From positions 55,132 through 119,131 of the forward strand of contig CACZXZ010000009.1 in the NCBI GenBank assembly GCA_902785325.1: DNA of 64,000 bases, read 5' to 3'. A program made the position numbers and the translations under genes. A model generated the notes under the pieces. The model saw nothing but the letters and a program-made list of their open reading frames with translations. It had not been told where the DNA came from and made no database searches. Origin of the DNA: an uncultured Succinivibrio sp. (GTDB lineage: Bacteria > Pseudomonadota > Gammaproteobacteria > Enterobacterales > Succinivibrionaceae). The stretch's first letter is position 1. Each line of letters opens with the position of its first letter. Shown piece by piece: positions 1-9,044 of the stretch.

Positions 1-1047
1 TAAATTTATTTTTTCTTTAAGAAAAGCTATCAAATTATCTGTAAGTGATCCAAGTGAAATTAAGTGATTAGACCATTCTTTACTTAAGTCTTTCCATTCC
101 TTCCAAAAATAACAAATATCAAACTGGTCAATATTAATATCAGCACCATTGTAAAATAAGGTTATAGATCTTAATTTTTCTACAGCTTGTTTATTTGTAC
201 AATAAATTTTCATTAGATCAAAAAGAGCTTCTATCTTTGTTATATGGTAGTTGTCTTTTTGTGGATAGATATTCCATAAAAAAGGTTTTCCAATTAGCAT
301 AGCTCTAACTATAGAGTCTTCACCTCTTACTAAATTTAAATCTGAATTTAGAAGTATTGAATCATACTCATCTTGATTTACCATCTTTATGGCTTTATAA
401 GTTAACTTATTATTTTTTAAAACTTTATTAACTTCTAAATTATGTTTAAATACTTTATTAAAGTTATCTAATGTTTTTCCTTCAAAAATTTGTACATCAA
501 ATTCTTTATCTAATTTGTCTAAAAGAGAGATTATTTTAAGTAATCGTTCGTTTTCGTATGAAAAAAGAGAAATTTTTGAGGTTTCTTTGCCTTTTTCTTC
601 TTTTATTAACCTTAAGAGGTTATTTTCAATAATTAGGCCACCAGTTTTGTTAGTAAAACCTGGAAAGAAAAAATAACTTTGTATCCTATCTGCAAAAGAT
701 GATAGTTTATGACAGTCTTCTGCAAATTTCTCAGCTGTTAAATAATCTAAATTTATAACTAGACTATTAGCTTCTTTTATCTTTTGATTTAATTGACTTG
801 GAAGTCTTACAGAAAAAGCTTGAATAATAACTCTTGTAGGAGTGAAGTCTTCACTATTAGAAGGCCAAGTTTTAATTTCTAATAAATGGTTAGATTGATC
901 TTCTTTTGTATAAATTTGTTTCAAGGTGTTTAAATTATTGCAAAAAAATCTTACTTGATATTTTTTATTACAAAGATCCCTGCAAAGCCTTAAACAAAAG
1001 CCTGCATCGCCATAATTATCAATAACATCACAAAAGACAGAAATCAT
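1..1047 (-). CDS. earP: EarP, EF-P arginine rhamnosyltransferase (partial, C-terminus off the window)
   Basis: The reverse strand is open from an ATG at 1047 to the window edge, giving 349 codons without a stop. The N-terminus reads MISVFCDVIDNYGDAGFCLR, the EarP opening. Later come SYFFFPGFT, SLFSYENERL and, near residue 245, the conserved RGEDS followed by GKPFLWNIYPQ, which in this family forms the dTDP-rhamnose site. EarP transfers rhamnose to a conserved arginine of elongation factor P so that it can relieve polyproline stalling. Family members are about 380 residues, so only some 30 residues and the stop are missing. The EF-P gene often lies next to earP but is not visible here. The gene is divergent from nrdD. 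Confidence 0.9.
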   Translation of the reverse strand, partial: MISVFCDVIDNYGDAGFCLRLCRDLCNKKYQVRFFCNNLNTLKQIYTKEDQSNHLLEIKTWPSNSEDFTPTRVIIQAFSVRLPSQLNQKIKEANSLVINLDYLTAEKFAEDCHKLSSFADRIQSYFFFPGFTNKTGGLIIENNLLRLIKEEKGKETSKISLFSYENERLLKIISLLDKLDKEFDVQIFEGKTLDNFNKVFKHNLEVNKVLKNNKLTYKAIKMVNQDEYDSILLNSDLNLVRGEDSIVRAMLIGKPFLWNIYPQKDNYHITKIEALFDLMKIYCTNKQAVEKLRSITLFYNGADINIDQFDICYFWKEWKDLSKEWSNHLISLGSLTDNLIAFLKEKINL

Positions 1048-1291
1048 TAGTTTTAAGTTAACCTATTAAAATAAAAAAAGAAATTTTTAGTCAATACCAA
1101 ATATTTTATTATTTGATGATTTTGAGCTGTCAAGCAATATTCAAAAAAAATATGAATTATTCTATTTGAAATAACTTACCGTATTGTAGATAATATTAGC
1201 AGTTAAAATTCAAAGTTATTTAACTATTTGATTTATAAAGAAAAATTATTAAGTTTTTATAATATATAATAATTATTGTTGGGCACTTGTA

Positions 1292-3559
1292 ATGATTAGA
1301 TTTATTGTTAAAAGAGACGGTCGTAAGGTATCTTTCAATGAAGATAAGATATCTAACGCAATAAGAAAAGCTTTAATTTCTTCACACCCAGATGATAAGT
1401 CTACCTCAGCTTCAGAAGAACAGTTAATTGAGAAATTAACAAGACAAGTAGTTTCTGAAATTGAGAAAGAAAATTTACAAGAGCCATCAGTAGAAAATAC
1501 TCAAGATATTATTGAAAAAGTTTTGATTCAAAATGAAATGGCTCAAGAAGCTAAGAATTTCATTTTATATCGTCAAAACAGAACTAATGCCAGAATTTAC
1601 AATACCGAATTAACCAAAATTTATAGAGATTTAACATCAAAAAGCACTGCTGACATGGATCTTAAGAGAGAAAATGCCAACATTGATGCTAATGCCCCTA
1701 TGGGATTGATGCTTCGTTTTGGTTCTGAAGGTTCAAAAGATTACGTAAGAAGATATGTTTTAAGACCAGAACATTCAATTGCTCATTCTAGAGGTGATAT
1801 TCATATTCACGATCTAGACTTCTACATGTTAACAATTAACTGCTGCCAAATTGGTCTTAAAGATCTATTTAAGAGAGGTTTTAGTACCGGTCACGGTTTC
1901 TTAAGAGAGCCTCAATCTATTCAATCAGCTGCTGCTTTATGCTGTATTGCTATTCAGTCAAATCAAAATGACATGCATGGTGGTCAGTCTATACCATTAT
2001 TTGAGTACGATTTAGCACCTTATGTTGCAATTTCTTATTCAAAGCACTTATGCAAAGTAGTATGCATTTGCTTAAGAAATGATGATGCAAAAGTTGATGA
2101 CTTAAAAGCTTACTGTAAAGAGATTTATGCTAAGTTTAATACATGTCTATCAGATGAGACTCAAGCACTTATTCGTAATAAAGTAATTGAAGTTTTCAAG
2201 AGAGAAGATCCTAATAAAGATCATCAAGCTGATGTTGATTACGTATTAAGTGAGGCAATTAAGCTTACAGAGCGTGAAACTTATCAAGCTATGGAAGCTT
2301 TAATTCACAATTTAAATTCTATGCAATCTAGAGCTGGTGCTCAGGTTCCATTCTCTTCAATCAACTATGGTACTGGTACTATGCCAGAGCATAGAATGAT
2401 TATGAAGAATGTTTTATTAGCTACAGATGCTGGTTTAGGTGGTGGTGAAACCCCTATTTTCCCTGTTCAAATTTTCAAGGTAAAAGATGGTGTTAACACT
2501 AAGAAGGGTGATCCAAACTTTGATCTATTTGAATTAGCTTGCAAGGTATCTGCTAAGAGATTATTCCCTAACTTCTCTTTCTTAGATGCTCCTTATAATG
2601 CTATGTATTACAAGGAAGGTCATCCTGAGACTGAAGTTGCTTTAATGGGTTGCCGTACTAGAGTTGTATCAAATTATTTTGATAAGACAAAGGAAGTAAT
2701 TCCTGGTAGAGGTAATTTATCCTTTACTACCATCAATTTACCAAGATTAGCTATTGAAGCTCATGGTTCTATTAGTAAGTTCTATGAATCTTTAGATGAG
2801 CTAATTTACATGGTATTTGATCAATTGATGGATAGATTCAAGATTATTGCTAAAAAGCAGGTACTAAATTATCCATTCTTAATGGGACAAGGTGTTTGGA
2901 TTGATTCTGAGAGATTAAATCCAGAAGATACCATTGAAGACGTAATTAAAAATGGCACTATGTCAGTAGGCTTTATTGGTTTAGCTGAGTGTTTAGTAGC
3001 TTTAATTGGCAAACACCATGGTGAAAGCAAGGAAGCTTTTGATTTAGGTTATCAAATTCTAAAATACATGAGAGATATCTGTGACAAGCACACTGTTGAT
3101 ACAGGCTTGAATTTCTCATTATTCTCAACTCCTGCTGAAGGTTTATCAGGTAGATTCGTAAAAATTGATAAAAAGCTATATGGAATCATACCTGGTGTAA
3201 CAGATAGAGAGTACTATACAAATAGTTTCCATGTTCCTGTTTACTATGAAATCTCTGCTGCAGAGAAGATTAGAATTGAGGGACCTTTCCACGAATTGTG
3301 TAATGCAGGTTCTATTTCTTATATAGAAATGGATGGTGATTTAACTAAGAACATTGAAGCCTTCGAAAAAGTTATTCTTTATATGAAGGAATGCGGCGTA
3401 GGCTATGGTTCTATCAACCACCCAGTAGATCGTTGTCCTGTATGTAATTACGTTGGAATTATTGGTGATGTTTGCCCTCGTTGTGGAAGACGCGATGGTG
3501 AAGGTGTAAGCATCGAGAGATTAAGAAAGTTGGGTGTAGGTTGCATCTGCACTGGTTAG
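1292..3559 (+). CDS. nrdD: Anaerobic ribonucleoside-triphosphate reductase, large catalytic part lacking a normal glycyl-radical tail
   Basis: Class III ribonucleotide reductase makes deoxynucleotides from NTPs without oxygen. Residues 1-95 form an ATP-cone regulatory domain (start MIRFIVKRDGRKVSF). The 10-stranded barrel follows, with NSMQSRAGAQVPFSS near residue 343. The C-terminal zinc site CPVC...CPRC is near 718-735. The protein then ends VSIERLRKLGVGCICTG instead of the family's RVxGY glycyl-radical motif with its usual tail. An intact copy of that tail is encoded separately 34 bases downstream. The remnant RKLGVG looks like a decayed copy of the motif without the tyrosine. The start is the first ATG before the ATP cone; the ribosome-binding site is weak. 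It opens an nrdD-glycyl domain-nrdG operon. No clear NrdR box was found upstream. Confidence 0.95.
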   Translation: MIRFIVKRDGRKVSFNEDKISNAIRKALISSHPDDKSTSASEEQLIEKLTRQVVSEIEKENLQEPSVENTQDIIEKVLIQNEMAQEAKNFILYRQNRTNARIYNTELTKIYRDLTSKSTADMDLKRENANIDANAPMGLMLRFGSEGSKDYVRRYVLRPEHSIAHSRGDIHIHDLDFYMLTINCCQIGLKDLFKRGFSTGHGFLREPQSIQSAAALCCIAIQSNQNDMHGGQSIPLFEYDLAPYVAISYSKHLCKVVCICLRNDDAKVDDLKAYCKEIYAKFNTCLSDETQALIRNKVIEVFKREDPNKDHQADVDYVLSEAIKLTERETYQAMEALIHNLNSMQSRAGAQVPFSSINYGTGTMPEHRMIMKNVLLATDAGLGGGETPIFPVQIFKVKDGVNTKKGDPNFDLFELACKVSAKRLFPNFSFLDAPYNAMYYKEGHPETEVALMGCRTRVVSNYFDKTKEVIPGRGNLSFTTINLPRLAIEAHGSISKFYESLDELIYMVFDQLMDRFKIIAKKQVLNYPFLMGQGVWIDSERLNPEDTIEDVIKNGTMSVGFIGLAECLVALIGKHHGESKEAFDLGYQILKYMRDICDKHTVDTGLNFSLFSTPAEGLSGRFVKIDKKLYGIIPGVTDREYYTNSFHVPVYYEISAAEKIRIEGPFHELCNAGSISYIEMDGDLTKNIEAFEKVILYMKECGVGYGSINHPVDRCPVCNYVGIIGDVCPRCGRRDGEGVSIERLRKLGVGCICTG

Positions 3560-3593
3560 TTGTTTATTGATATTACTTTGAGGTGTGTTATTT

Positions 3594-3752
3594 ATGCAAA
3601 CAAGATTACATGCTAGAAATGGAATCGTAGGCACTGGTGTTAAATTCGAAAGAATTAGAAGAGTTACCGGTTATTTAGTAGGTACTCTAGATCGCTTTAA
3701 CGACGGTAAGCGTGCTGAAGAAAGAGATCGTGTTAAGCATTTAACTGTTTAA
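3594..3752 (+). CDS. Stand-alone NrdD glycyl-radical domain, 52 residues
   Basis: A short gene starts at ATG 3594, preceded by a good ribosome-binding site (TTTGAGGTG at 3578-3586), and ends at TAA 3752. Its product reads FERIRRVTGYLVG at residues 22-34, followed by DRFNDGKRAEERDRVKHL. This is the glycyl-radical motif and terminal helix that normally finish NrdD, with the radical glycine in VTGY at about residue 30. It lies between the large NrdD gene, which lacks this tail, and nrdG, which encodes the activase that would install the radical. I infer that it docks on the large polypeptide as a separate chain, by analogy with the GrcA (YfiD) spare part of pyruvate formate-lyase. Its first 18 residues (MQTRLHARNG onward) have no counterpart I recognise. 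Confidence 0.85.
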   Translation: MQTRLHARNGIVGTGVKFERIRRVTGYLVGTLDRFNDGKRAEERDRVKHLTV

Positions 3753-3755
3753 TTT

Positions 3756-4286
3756 ATGGAAGACGTAGATTATTCTTTATTAGATAAAACTACTGTTAGA
3801 ATTGCTGGGGCTGTTGGCGAATCAATCGTTGATGGTCCTGGTATTAGATATGTAGTGTTTACTCAAGGTTGTCCATTCCACTGTAAAGGTTGTCATAATG
3901 TACAATCACAATCTTTAACAGGTGGATTAGATGTTAATCTACGTGTTCTTTACGATGAAATAAAATCCAATCCTCTAGTTAGTGGCGTTACTTTCTCAGG
4001 TGGTGAACCTTTCATTCAACCAGAGCCATTAACAATTTTTGCTAAAATCTTAAAAGCAGAAGGCTATTCTATTTGGGCCTATACTGGTTTTACATACGAT
4101 AAACTTATTACTGATCAAAAACGATTAAAATTACTAGAATATGTAGATGTTCTTGTTGACGGACCTTTTGTTTTGTCATTAAAATCACTTGATCTTGATT
4201 TTAGAGGTTCAAGTAATCAACGTTTAATTAACGTAAAAGAGACTCTTGCAAAAAATTCAGTAGTTTTAATGGAAGGTTATAAATAA
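3756..4286 (+). CDS. nrdG: Anaerobic ribonucleotide reductase activating protein (radical SAM)
   Basis: NrdG is the radical-SAM activase that abstracts hydrogen from the NrdD glycine to create the glycyl radical. The 176-residue product has GPGIRYVVFTQGCPFHCKGC near residues 27-46, containing the CxxxCxxC cluster motif, and VSGVTFSGGEP near 76, the SAM-binding GGE motif. Length is slightly above the usual 154-170. It begins 3 bases after the stop of the separate glycyl-radical gene, so the two are almost certainly co-translated. In this organism its substrate would be the detached small chain or the complex of both NrdD parts. Confidence 0.95.
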   Translation: MEDVDYSLLDKTTVRIAGAVGESIVDGPGIRYVVFTQGCPFHCKGCHNVQSQSLTGGLDVNLRVLYDEIKSNPLVSGVTFSGGEPFIQPEPLTIFAKILKAEGYSIWAYTGFTYDKLITDQKRLKLLEYVDVLVDGPFVLSLKSLDLDFRGSSNQRLINVKETLAKNSVVLMEGYK

Positions 4287-4298
4287 CCTATAGTCTAG

Positions 4299-5495
4299 TT
4301 GGATAAAGTAACTGTATGTAGCTCATGTGACTTAATAGTTAAACTTGATGAGCATGATCAATATTGTCCTCGTTGTGGAAAAAAATTACTTTCCACTAAA
4401 AATCCTGTAAATAGTGATATTGCAGTAGTCTCTGTTAGCGCCATAATTTTTCTTATTATTAGCATTGTAGAGCCTTACATGTCCATAAATTCCATGGGCT
4501 TAACAGCTAATATGTCTTTACTCTCTATAGTGGATATTTTAGAAAAACAATGGGGTGGACTACTTTATTGCTTTCTATTTTTTACTTTTTTTGCACCTTT
4601 ATACGTATTAGTTACTATCTTTTGTACTTGTGGTTTGAAATTTAAACCAAATGTATTAGTTGGAAAGATTTATTCCTTCAATCATAAGATGTGTATGGTT
4701 GATGTATTTATCTTAGGTATCATTGTAAGCTTAGTTAAGCTTACTAGTCTTGCTGAGGTAGTATTTTATACAGGCTTTTATACCTCTTTCATTTTCTCTA
4801 TCTTGCTTTTATGGTGTTGTATTAACTATAAACCTGAAAAATTATGGAATGAAATTAAACCTCAAGAAAAAATTGATTTAAATGTAGGTGATAATGCAAA
4901 AGATCAGCAGGTTAAGTGCTGTCATGAGTGTGGCTACATATATAAATCAACTAATGCTGTAGATACCTGTCCTAGATGTAAAGCTAAAAACGAATATAGG
5001 ATTTCTAATAGTATTGTTAAAAGCTGTTGTTTACTAATAGCTGCATTAATTTTTTACTTACCTTCAAATTTGTACCCTGTTATGTATACTGAATTTTTGT
5101 TTAGAACAACAGGCTCTAATATCATTGATGGTGTAGTTGCAATGTGGGAAATGAATTCTTACTTTGTTGCTATAGTAATTTTGGTAGCCTCCATATTTAT
5201 ACCTGCGTTTAAGATTTTATCGCTAGGCTACATACTTTATGTAAGTTCAAAGGCAAATGACTACAACAAGCTTAAGTTATCAAAACTTTATCGTTGTGTG
5301 TTATTTATTGGAAGATGGTCATTGATTGACGTTTATGTAGTTATCATTATGTCTTCTATTGTTAGAATTGGTGGAATTTTAACTATTTATCCAGGCTTTG
5401 CGATTGTGTGCTTTTGCAGTGTAGTGTTGATAACTATATTTTCAGCTGAATCATTTGATGAAAGGTTAATTTGGGACGATAAAAATGAAAAGTAA
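4299..5495 (+). CDS. pqiA: Paraquat-inducible protein A, inner-membrane component
   Basis: PqiA is the inner-membrane partner of the PqiB lipid-transport tunnel. The 398-residue product has two homologous halves. Each starts with a zinc ribbon: CSSC..CPRC near residues 8-26 and CHEC..CPRC near 206-226. Each half then carries about four hydrophobic segments, for example around residues 40-65, 90-115, 240-260 and 283-308. The start is TTG at 4299, chosen because the first CxxC begins only seven residues in and no ATG precedes it; no strong ribosome-binding site is visible. It lies 12 bases after nrdG and overlaps pqiB by 11 bases. Confidence 0.88.
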   Translation: MDKVTVCSSCDLIVKLDEHDQYCPRCGKKLLSTKNPVNSDIAVVSVSAIIFLIISIVEPYMSINSMGLTANMSLLSIVDILEKQWGGLLYCFLFFTFFAPLYVLVTIFCTCGLKFKPNVLVGKIYSFNHKMCMVDVFILGIIVSLVKLTSLAEVVFYTGFYTSFIFSILLLWCCINYKPEKLWNEIKPQEKIDLNVGDNAKDQQVKCCHECGYIYKSTNAVDTCPRCKAKNEYRISNSIVKSCCLLIAALIFYLPSNLYPVMYTEFLFRTTGSNIIDGVVAMWEMNSYFVAIVILVASIFIPAFKILSLGYILYVSSKANDYNKLKLSKLYRCVLFIGRWSLIDVYVVIIMSSIVRIGGILTIYPGFAIVCFCSVVLITIFSAESFDERLIWDDKNEK

Positions 5496-7044
5496 TTTAA
5501 ATTTGAACAAAAAACATATTTCATTTTATTGGTTTGTACCTTTATTAGCTTTAATAATAACAGCAAGTTTAATTTGGCAAAATTCCTTTAATAAAGGTGA
5601 ATTAGTAAAGTTACATATTGCAGAAGCTACTGGAATTGAAATAGGAAAAACTTTAGTTAAGTTTCATTCAGTTCCTGTTGGCTTAGTTGAGAATGTAGTA
5701 TTAAATGATAGATTAGATGGAGCTGTAGTCTCCATTAGAATGAATCCAAATACTGATAAATTGCTAAATGAAGACACTAAATTTTGGGTAGTTAAACCTA
5801 CCATTCAAACTAATAATATTTCTGGTCTAGAAACCATTTTATCTGGTGTTTATATTCAGTTGAGTAAAGGTAAATCTTATCATTACTCAAGTGAGTTTTA
5901 TGCTGTAGATAAAGCTCCTATTTTTTCTGATGAAAATACTGAGTATATTCAATTAAATCTTATTGGCTTAGGCAGTAAAGTTATAAAAAATGGTGTTCCT
6001 ATCAATTATCACGGATTTCAAATTGGTGCTATCGAAAGTAACAACTTTGATGGTAATTTAGGCAAGGTAGTTTATATAGCAAAAATTAAAAAGAAGTTCG
6101 CTTATTTAATTGATACCAACTCTGTTTTTTGGATTGATTATGGCATCAATATGACCTTTAATACCAATGGATTCAACTTCAATATGCAAAATCTTGATAA
6201 TTTGATTTTAGGTAGTATTAGTGTTGATAACCAATCTAAATTAAAAGGCAGGCAAATCCAAAATAATGACAAGTTTGATCTCTATGCAAACCAAGCTGAA
6301 GCAAGTTTAAATAAAGATAGTGATTCTCTTGAATATGTAGTCTTTTTAAAACACGGTATTCAGAATTTATCAGCAGGTAGCGAAGTAAATTTTAGAGGTA
6401 TTACTGCTGGTCGTGTATCAATAGTACCTTTCTTTGAAAAAGAAACAGATAAATTTGATGTAAATAAAGATATTCCAGCTCTTATTAGCATTAGCGTACC
6501 TTCTAAAGAAAAAAATGCTATTCAGTATAAATTTGATAAGTTACTAAAACAGGGGCTATTGTGTGCTAATGTAGATTCGAAATCATTTATTTCCCCAGGT
6601 AGTGTAATTAACTTAAAATCAGATACTAAAGCAAAATGCTTTACAAAAACCACTAAATTTAGAGGAATAAGCGTCATTCCTGTAGTTGATTCTGTTTCTT
6701 TGACTCAAGAGTTAAATACCTTTTCTCGTAAGCTAAATAAGCTTGATTTAGACAAACTTTCAAACAATTTAAATACTTCTTTAGATTCTCTAAATAAGAC
6801 TATCTTGTCTGTAAATGAGGTTGTGTCAGAGCTTAAGAATAAGGGTACTATTTCAAAACTAAATTCAACCATTGAAAGCTATGATGAGAATTCAAAGCTT
6901 TATAAGTCAATAACAGAACTATTAGATAAACTAAATAACAATATGAATGAATTATCCCCAACTATTAAAAAGTTAGGACAAAAGAGTAATTCATTAGTAT
7001 TTAGTGGTTCAGATGATAAAGACGTTGAACCTTCAGTTCGTTAG
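5485..7044 (+). CDS. pqiB: PqiB, MCE-domain intermembrane transport protein
   Basis: PqiB forms a periplasm-spanning tube of stacked MCE rings for phospholipid traffic between the inner and outer membranes. The 519-residue product has one N-terminal membrane anchor (about residues 15-31). Three MCE repeats follow: one begins near GELVKLHIAEATGIEIGKT, one near YIQLNLIGLGSKV, one near YVVFLKHGIQNLSAGSEVNF. The last 120 residues are a predicted coiled helix rich in N, L and S, the C-terminal needle region of the family. E. coli PqiB is 546 residues. It starts inside the end of pqiA. Confidence 0.92.
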   Translation: MKSNLNLNKKHISFYWFVPLLALIITASLIWQNSFNKGELVKLHIAEATGIEIGKTLVKFHSVPVGLVENVVLNDRLDGAVVSIRMNPNTDKLLNEDTKFWVVKPTIQTNNISGLETILSGVYIQLSKGKSYHYSSEFYAVDKAPIFSDENTEYIQLNLIGLGSKVIKNGVPINYHGFQIGAIESNNFDGNLGKVVYIAKIKKKFAYLIDTNSVFWIDYGINMTFNTNGFNFNMQNLDNLILGSISVDNQSKLKGRQIQNNDKFDLYANQAEASLNKDSDSLEYVVFLKHGIQNLSAGSEVNFRGITAGRVSIVPFFEKETDKFDVNKDIPALISISVPSKEKNAIQYKFDKLLKQGLLCANVDSKSFISPGSVINLKSDTKAKCFTKTTKFRGISVIPVVDSVSLTQELNTFSRKLNKLDLDKLSNNLNTSLDSLNKTILSVNEVVSELKNKGTISKLNSTIESYDENSKLYKSITELLDKLNNNMNELSPTIKKLGQKSNSLVFSGSDDKDVEPSVR

Positions 7045-7052
7045 GAGTAATT

Positions 7053-7571
7053 ATGGCAAAGTTTTCATTAATTATATTAGCAAGTATGATATTTGCTCTT
7101 AATGGATGTTCTTCTCAAGTTGTTAATTATGATAGGTATTCTCTGATAGAAGATGTTAGTGCTATATCAATTCAAAGTAATTACAACGTTGAAGTAAGCC
7201 TTAATGAGATCTTAAATCAACCTGGCATTGTTTTGAAAACTTCTGATGTCTCTTTGCGTTCTGCTAATAAACATCTATGGTCTTCATCCCTAAGAAGTCA
7301 ACTTGAGTCAATCTTTAAAGATGTTTTGTATAAAGAAAATTTTGCTAAAAATACTTCTTTTGCAATTTATGTAAATAAGTTTAACGGGGCTCTTGATGGT
7401 ACAGTAGAAATAGATTTATCCGTTGCTGCTTTCAAAAATAATAAGCAAATTCTCTTTAAAAATTACGTAAGAAAGGGAAAACAAGATGCTAGTGGATATG
7501 ATGCCTTGGTGATTAAATTAAAGGGCTTCTATAAGGAAATATGTAAGGAAATAGTGGCTGATATTAGATAG
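7053..7571 (+). CDS. pqiC: PqiC-type outer-membrane lipoprotein (ABC-type transport auxiliary family)
   Basis: A 172-residue lipoprotein. The signal MAKFSLIILASMIFALNGC ends in a lipobox with the acylated cysteine at residue 19. The mature part, about 150 residues, has the spacing of the PqiC/YmbA family, which anchors the PqiB tube at the outer membrane. Sequence similarity to other PqiC proteins is weak by eye, so the name rests largely on position directly after pqiB and on the lipobox. The ribosome-binding site TAGGAG lies 8 bases before the ATG. A strong hairpin follows the gene. Confidence 0.8.
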   Translation: MAKFSLIILASMIFALNGCSSQVVNYDRYSLIEDVSAISIQSNYNVEVSLNEILNQPGIVLKTSDVSLRSANKHLWSSSLRSQLESIFKDVLYKENFAKNTSFAIYVNKFNGALDGTVEIDLSVAAFKNNKQILFKNYVRKGKQDASGYDALVIKLKGFYKEICKEIVADIR

Positions 7572-7604
7572 TTTTGATTTGAAAAGATGATCTACTTAAA
7601 ATGT

Positions 7605-7647
7605 AAGTAGTATTTTCTAGTGAATACAGATTTAGAAAATACTACTT
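7605..7647. terminator. 15-bp hairpin between convergent pqiC and mnmE
   Basis: A perfect 15-bp inverted repeat (AAGTAGTATTTTCTA at 7605-7619 and its complement at 7633-7647) with a 13-base loop sits between the two convergent stops. The flanks are AT-rich but there is no long T-run on either side. It may act in both directions. Confidence 0.7.
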
Positions 7648-7655
7648 TTAAAGAT

Positions 7656-9029
7656 CTATTTGCCAATACAGAAAGTACTAAATATCTTACCTAGAATGTC
7701 ATCTGAGGTAACTTTTCCTGTAATCATTCCAAGATAATCTTGAGCCTGTCTAATTTCTTGAGCACATAGCACAAGATCACCTGTTTGAAGGATCTCTTTA
7801 GCGTTAATGATATATTGATACGCTTTTTCTAGATTGGTTAGATGACGTCTTCTAGCAATAAATACACCTTCTACAGGCATAATTCCTAAGGCATCTGCTA
7901 ATTCATTTCTTAATGAATTTAGACCATCTTCAGTCTTAGTTGAGGTAAAAACTTTCTTTAACTTAGAGAAAGGCTCTTGTTCTAAAAGCTTATTAACTTC
8001 TTTAGATACTGATTTATCTGCTTTAGAAATAATTAACAGAATTCGGTTTTCATCTTTTTCAAATTCTTTAATTTTTTCATAGTTATCAATAGCATCACTG
8101 CCATCTGATGATCCATCTATCATAAATAGTACCAAATCAGCCTTCTTCAACTCCTCAATAGCTTTTTTGATACCAATAGCTTCGATTTCATCTGATGGAG
8201 TATCTCTTATACCTGCTGTGTCAGTTATAACTACAGGAACACCACTTATTTCAATTTGAGCTGTTAATACATCTCTAGTAGTACCAGGTATATTAGTTAC
8301 AATTGCTTTATCAGTACCTGATAAAGCATTTAGTAGGCTTGACTTACCAGCGTTAGGAGCTCCAGATAGAACAATCTTAGCACCTTCATTCAATTTAATA
8401 CCTTGTTTAGCAATTTGAATGGTTTTAGCTGCTAATTGTTCTATAGAGTTTAATTCAAGATCTGTTTTTCCTGATTCATAAAAATCTTCATGTTCTTCAG
8501 GAAAATCTAAACAACCTTCTAATCTAACTCTAAAATTAGTAATCTTGTCAGATAATTCATTTAGGTTAGTTGCAAAGGTTCCTTCTAAGGAAGATAGTGC
8601 AGCTTTTGCAGCACTATCTGAACCTGCTGAAATAAGATCTTCAACAGCTTCTGCAGCTGTTAAATCCATCTTATTGTTTAAAAAGGCTCTTTTGGTAAAT
8701 TCGCCAGGCTCAGCTTGTCTTATACCATCAATAGAGATTACTGCTTCAAGAACTCTTTTTGGTGCAAAATTTCCACCATGTCCTTGGAATTCAACTACAT
8801 CTTCTCCAGTATAAGAATTTGGGGCATTAAAATACAAAACAAGACCTTCATCGATAGTCTCATTTTGTAATTTAAATTTTCTAAAATATGCAATTCTAGG
8901 TTTTGGATCTACATCACCTAGAATTTTAGCTGCTTGTTTTGCAAGTGGACCTGAGACTCTAACTACAGCAATACCACCTCTACCAGGTGGTGTTGCTATT
9001 GCAGCAATGGTATCTTCTATTGATGACAT
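7656..9029 (-). CDS. mnmE: tRNA uridine-5-carboxymethylaminomethyl modification GTPase
   Basis: MnmE works with MnmG to modify the wobble uridine of several tRNAs. The 457-residue product has the N-terminal tetrahydrofolate-binding domain (MSSIEDTIAAIATPPGRGG). The GTPase follows with P-loop GAPNAGKSS near residue 225, switch II DTAGIRDT near 271 and SKAD near 336. It ends with the catalytic C-terminal FCIGK. It is the last gene of the leftward rpmH-rnpA-yidD-yidC-mnmE run. The usual next genes (mnmG, rsmG, parA, parB) are not here; pqiC converges instead. Confidence 0.97.
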   Translation of the reverse strand: MSSIEDTIAAIATPPGRGGIAVVRVSGPLAKQAAKILGDVDPKPRIAYFRKFKLQNETIDEGLVLYFNAPNSYTGEDVVEFQGHGGNFAPKRVLEAVISIDGIRQAEPGEFTKRAFLNNKMDLTAAEAVEDLISAGSDSAAKAALSSLEGTFATNLNELSDKITNFRVRLEGCLDFPEEHEDFYESGKTDLELNSIEQLAAKTIQIAKQGIKLNEGAKIVLSGAPNAGKSSLLNALSGTDKAIVTNIPGTTRDVLTAQIEISGVPVVITDTAGIRDTPSDEIEAIGIKKAIEELKKADLVLFMIDGSSDGSDAIDNYEKIKEFEKDENRILLIISKADKSVSKEVNKLLEQEPFSKLKKVFTSTKTEDGLNSLRNELADALGIMPVEGVFIARRRHLTNLEKAYQYIINAKEILQTGDLVLCAQEIRQAQDYLGMITGKVTSDDILGKIFSTFCIGK

Positions 9030-9044
9030 TGACTCTTTTCTCTA

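Noticed and set aside
3480-3760. A sequencing frameshift explaining the split NrdD
   Set aside because: The large chain ends with its own version of the motif region, and the small gene repeats that region intact with a separate ATG and ribosome-binding site. A one- or two-base error cannot create this duplication.
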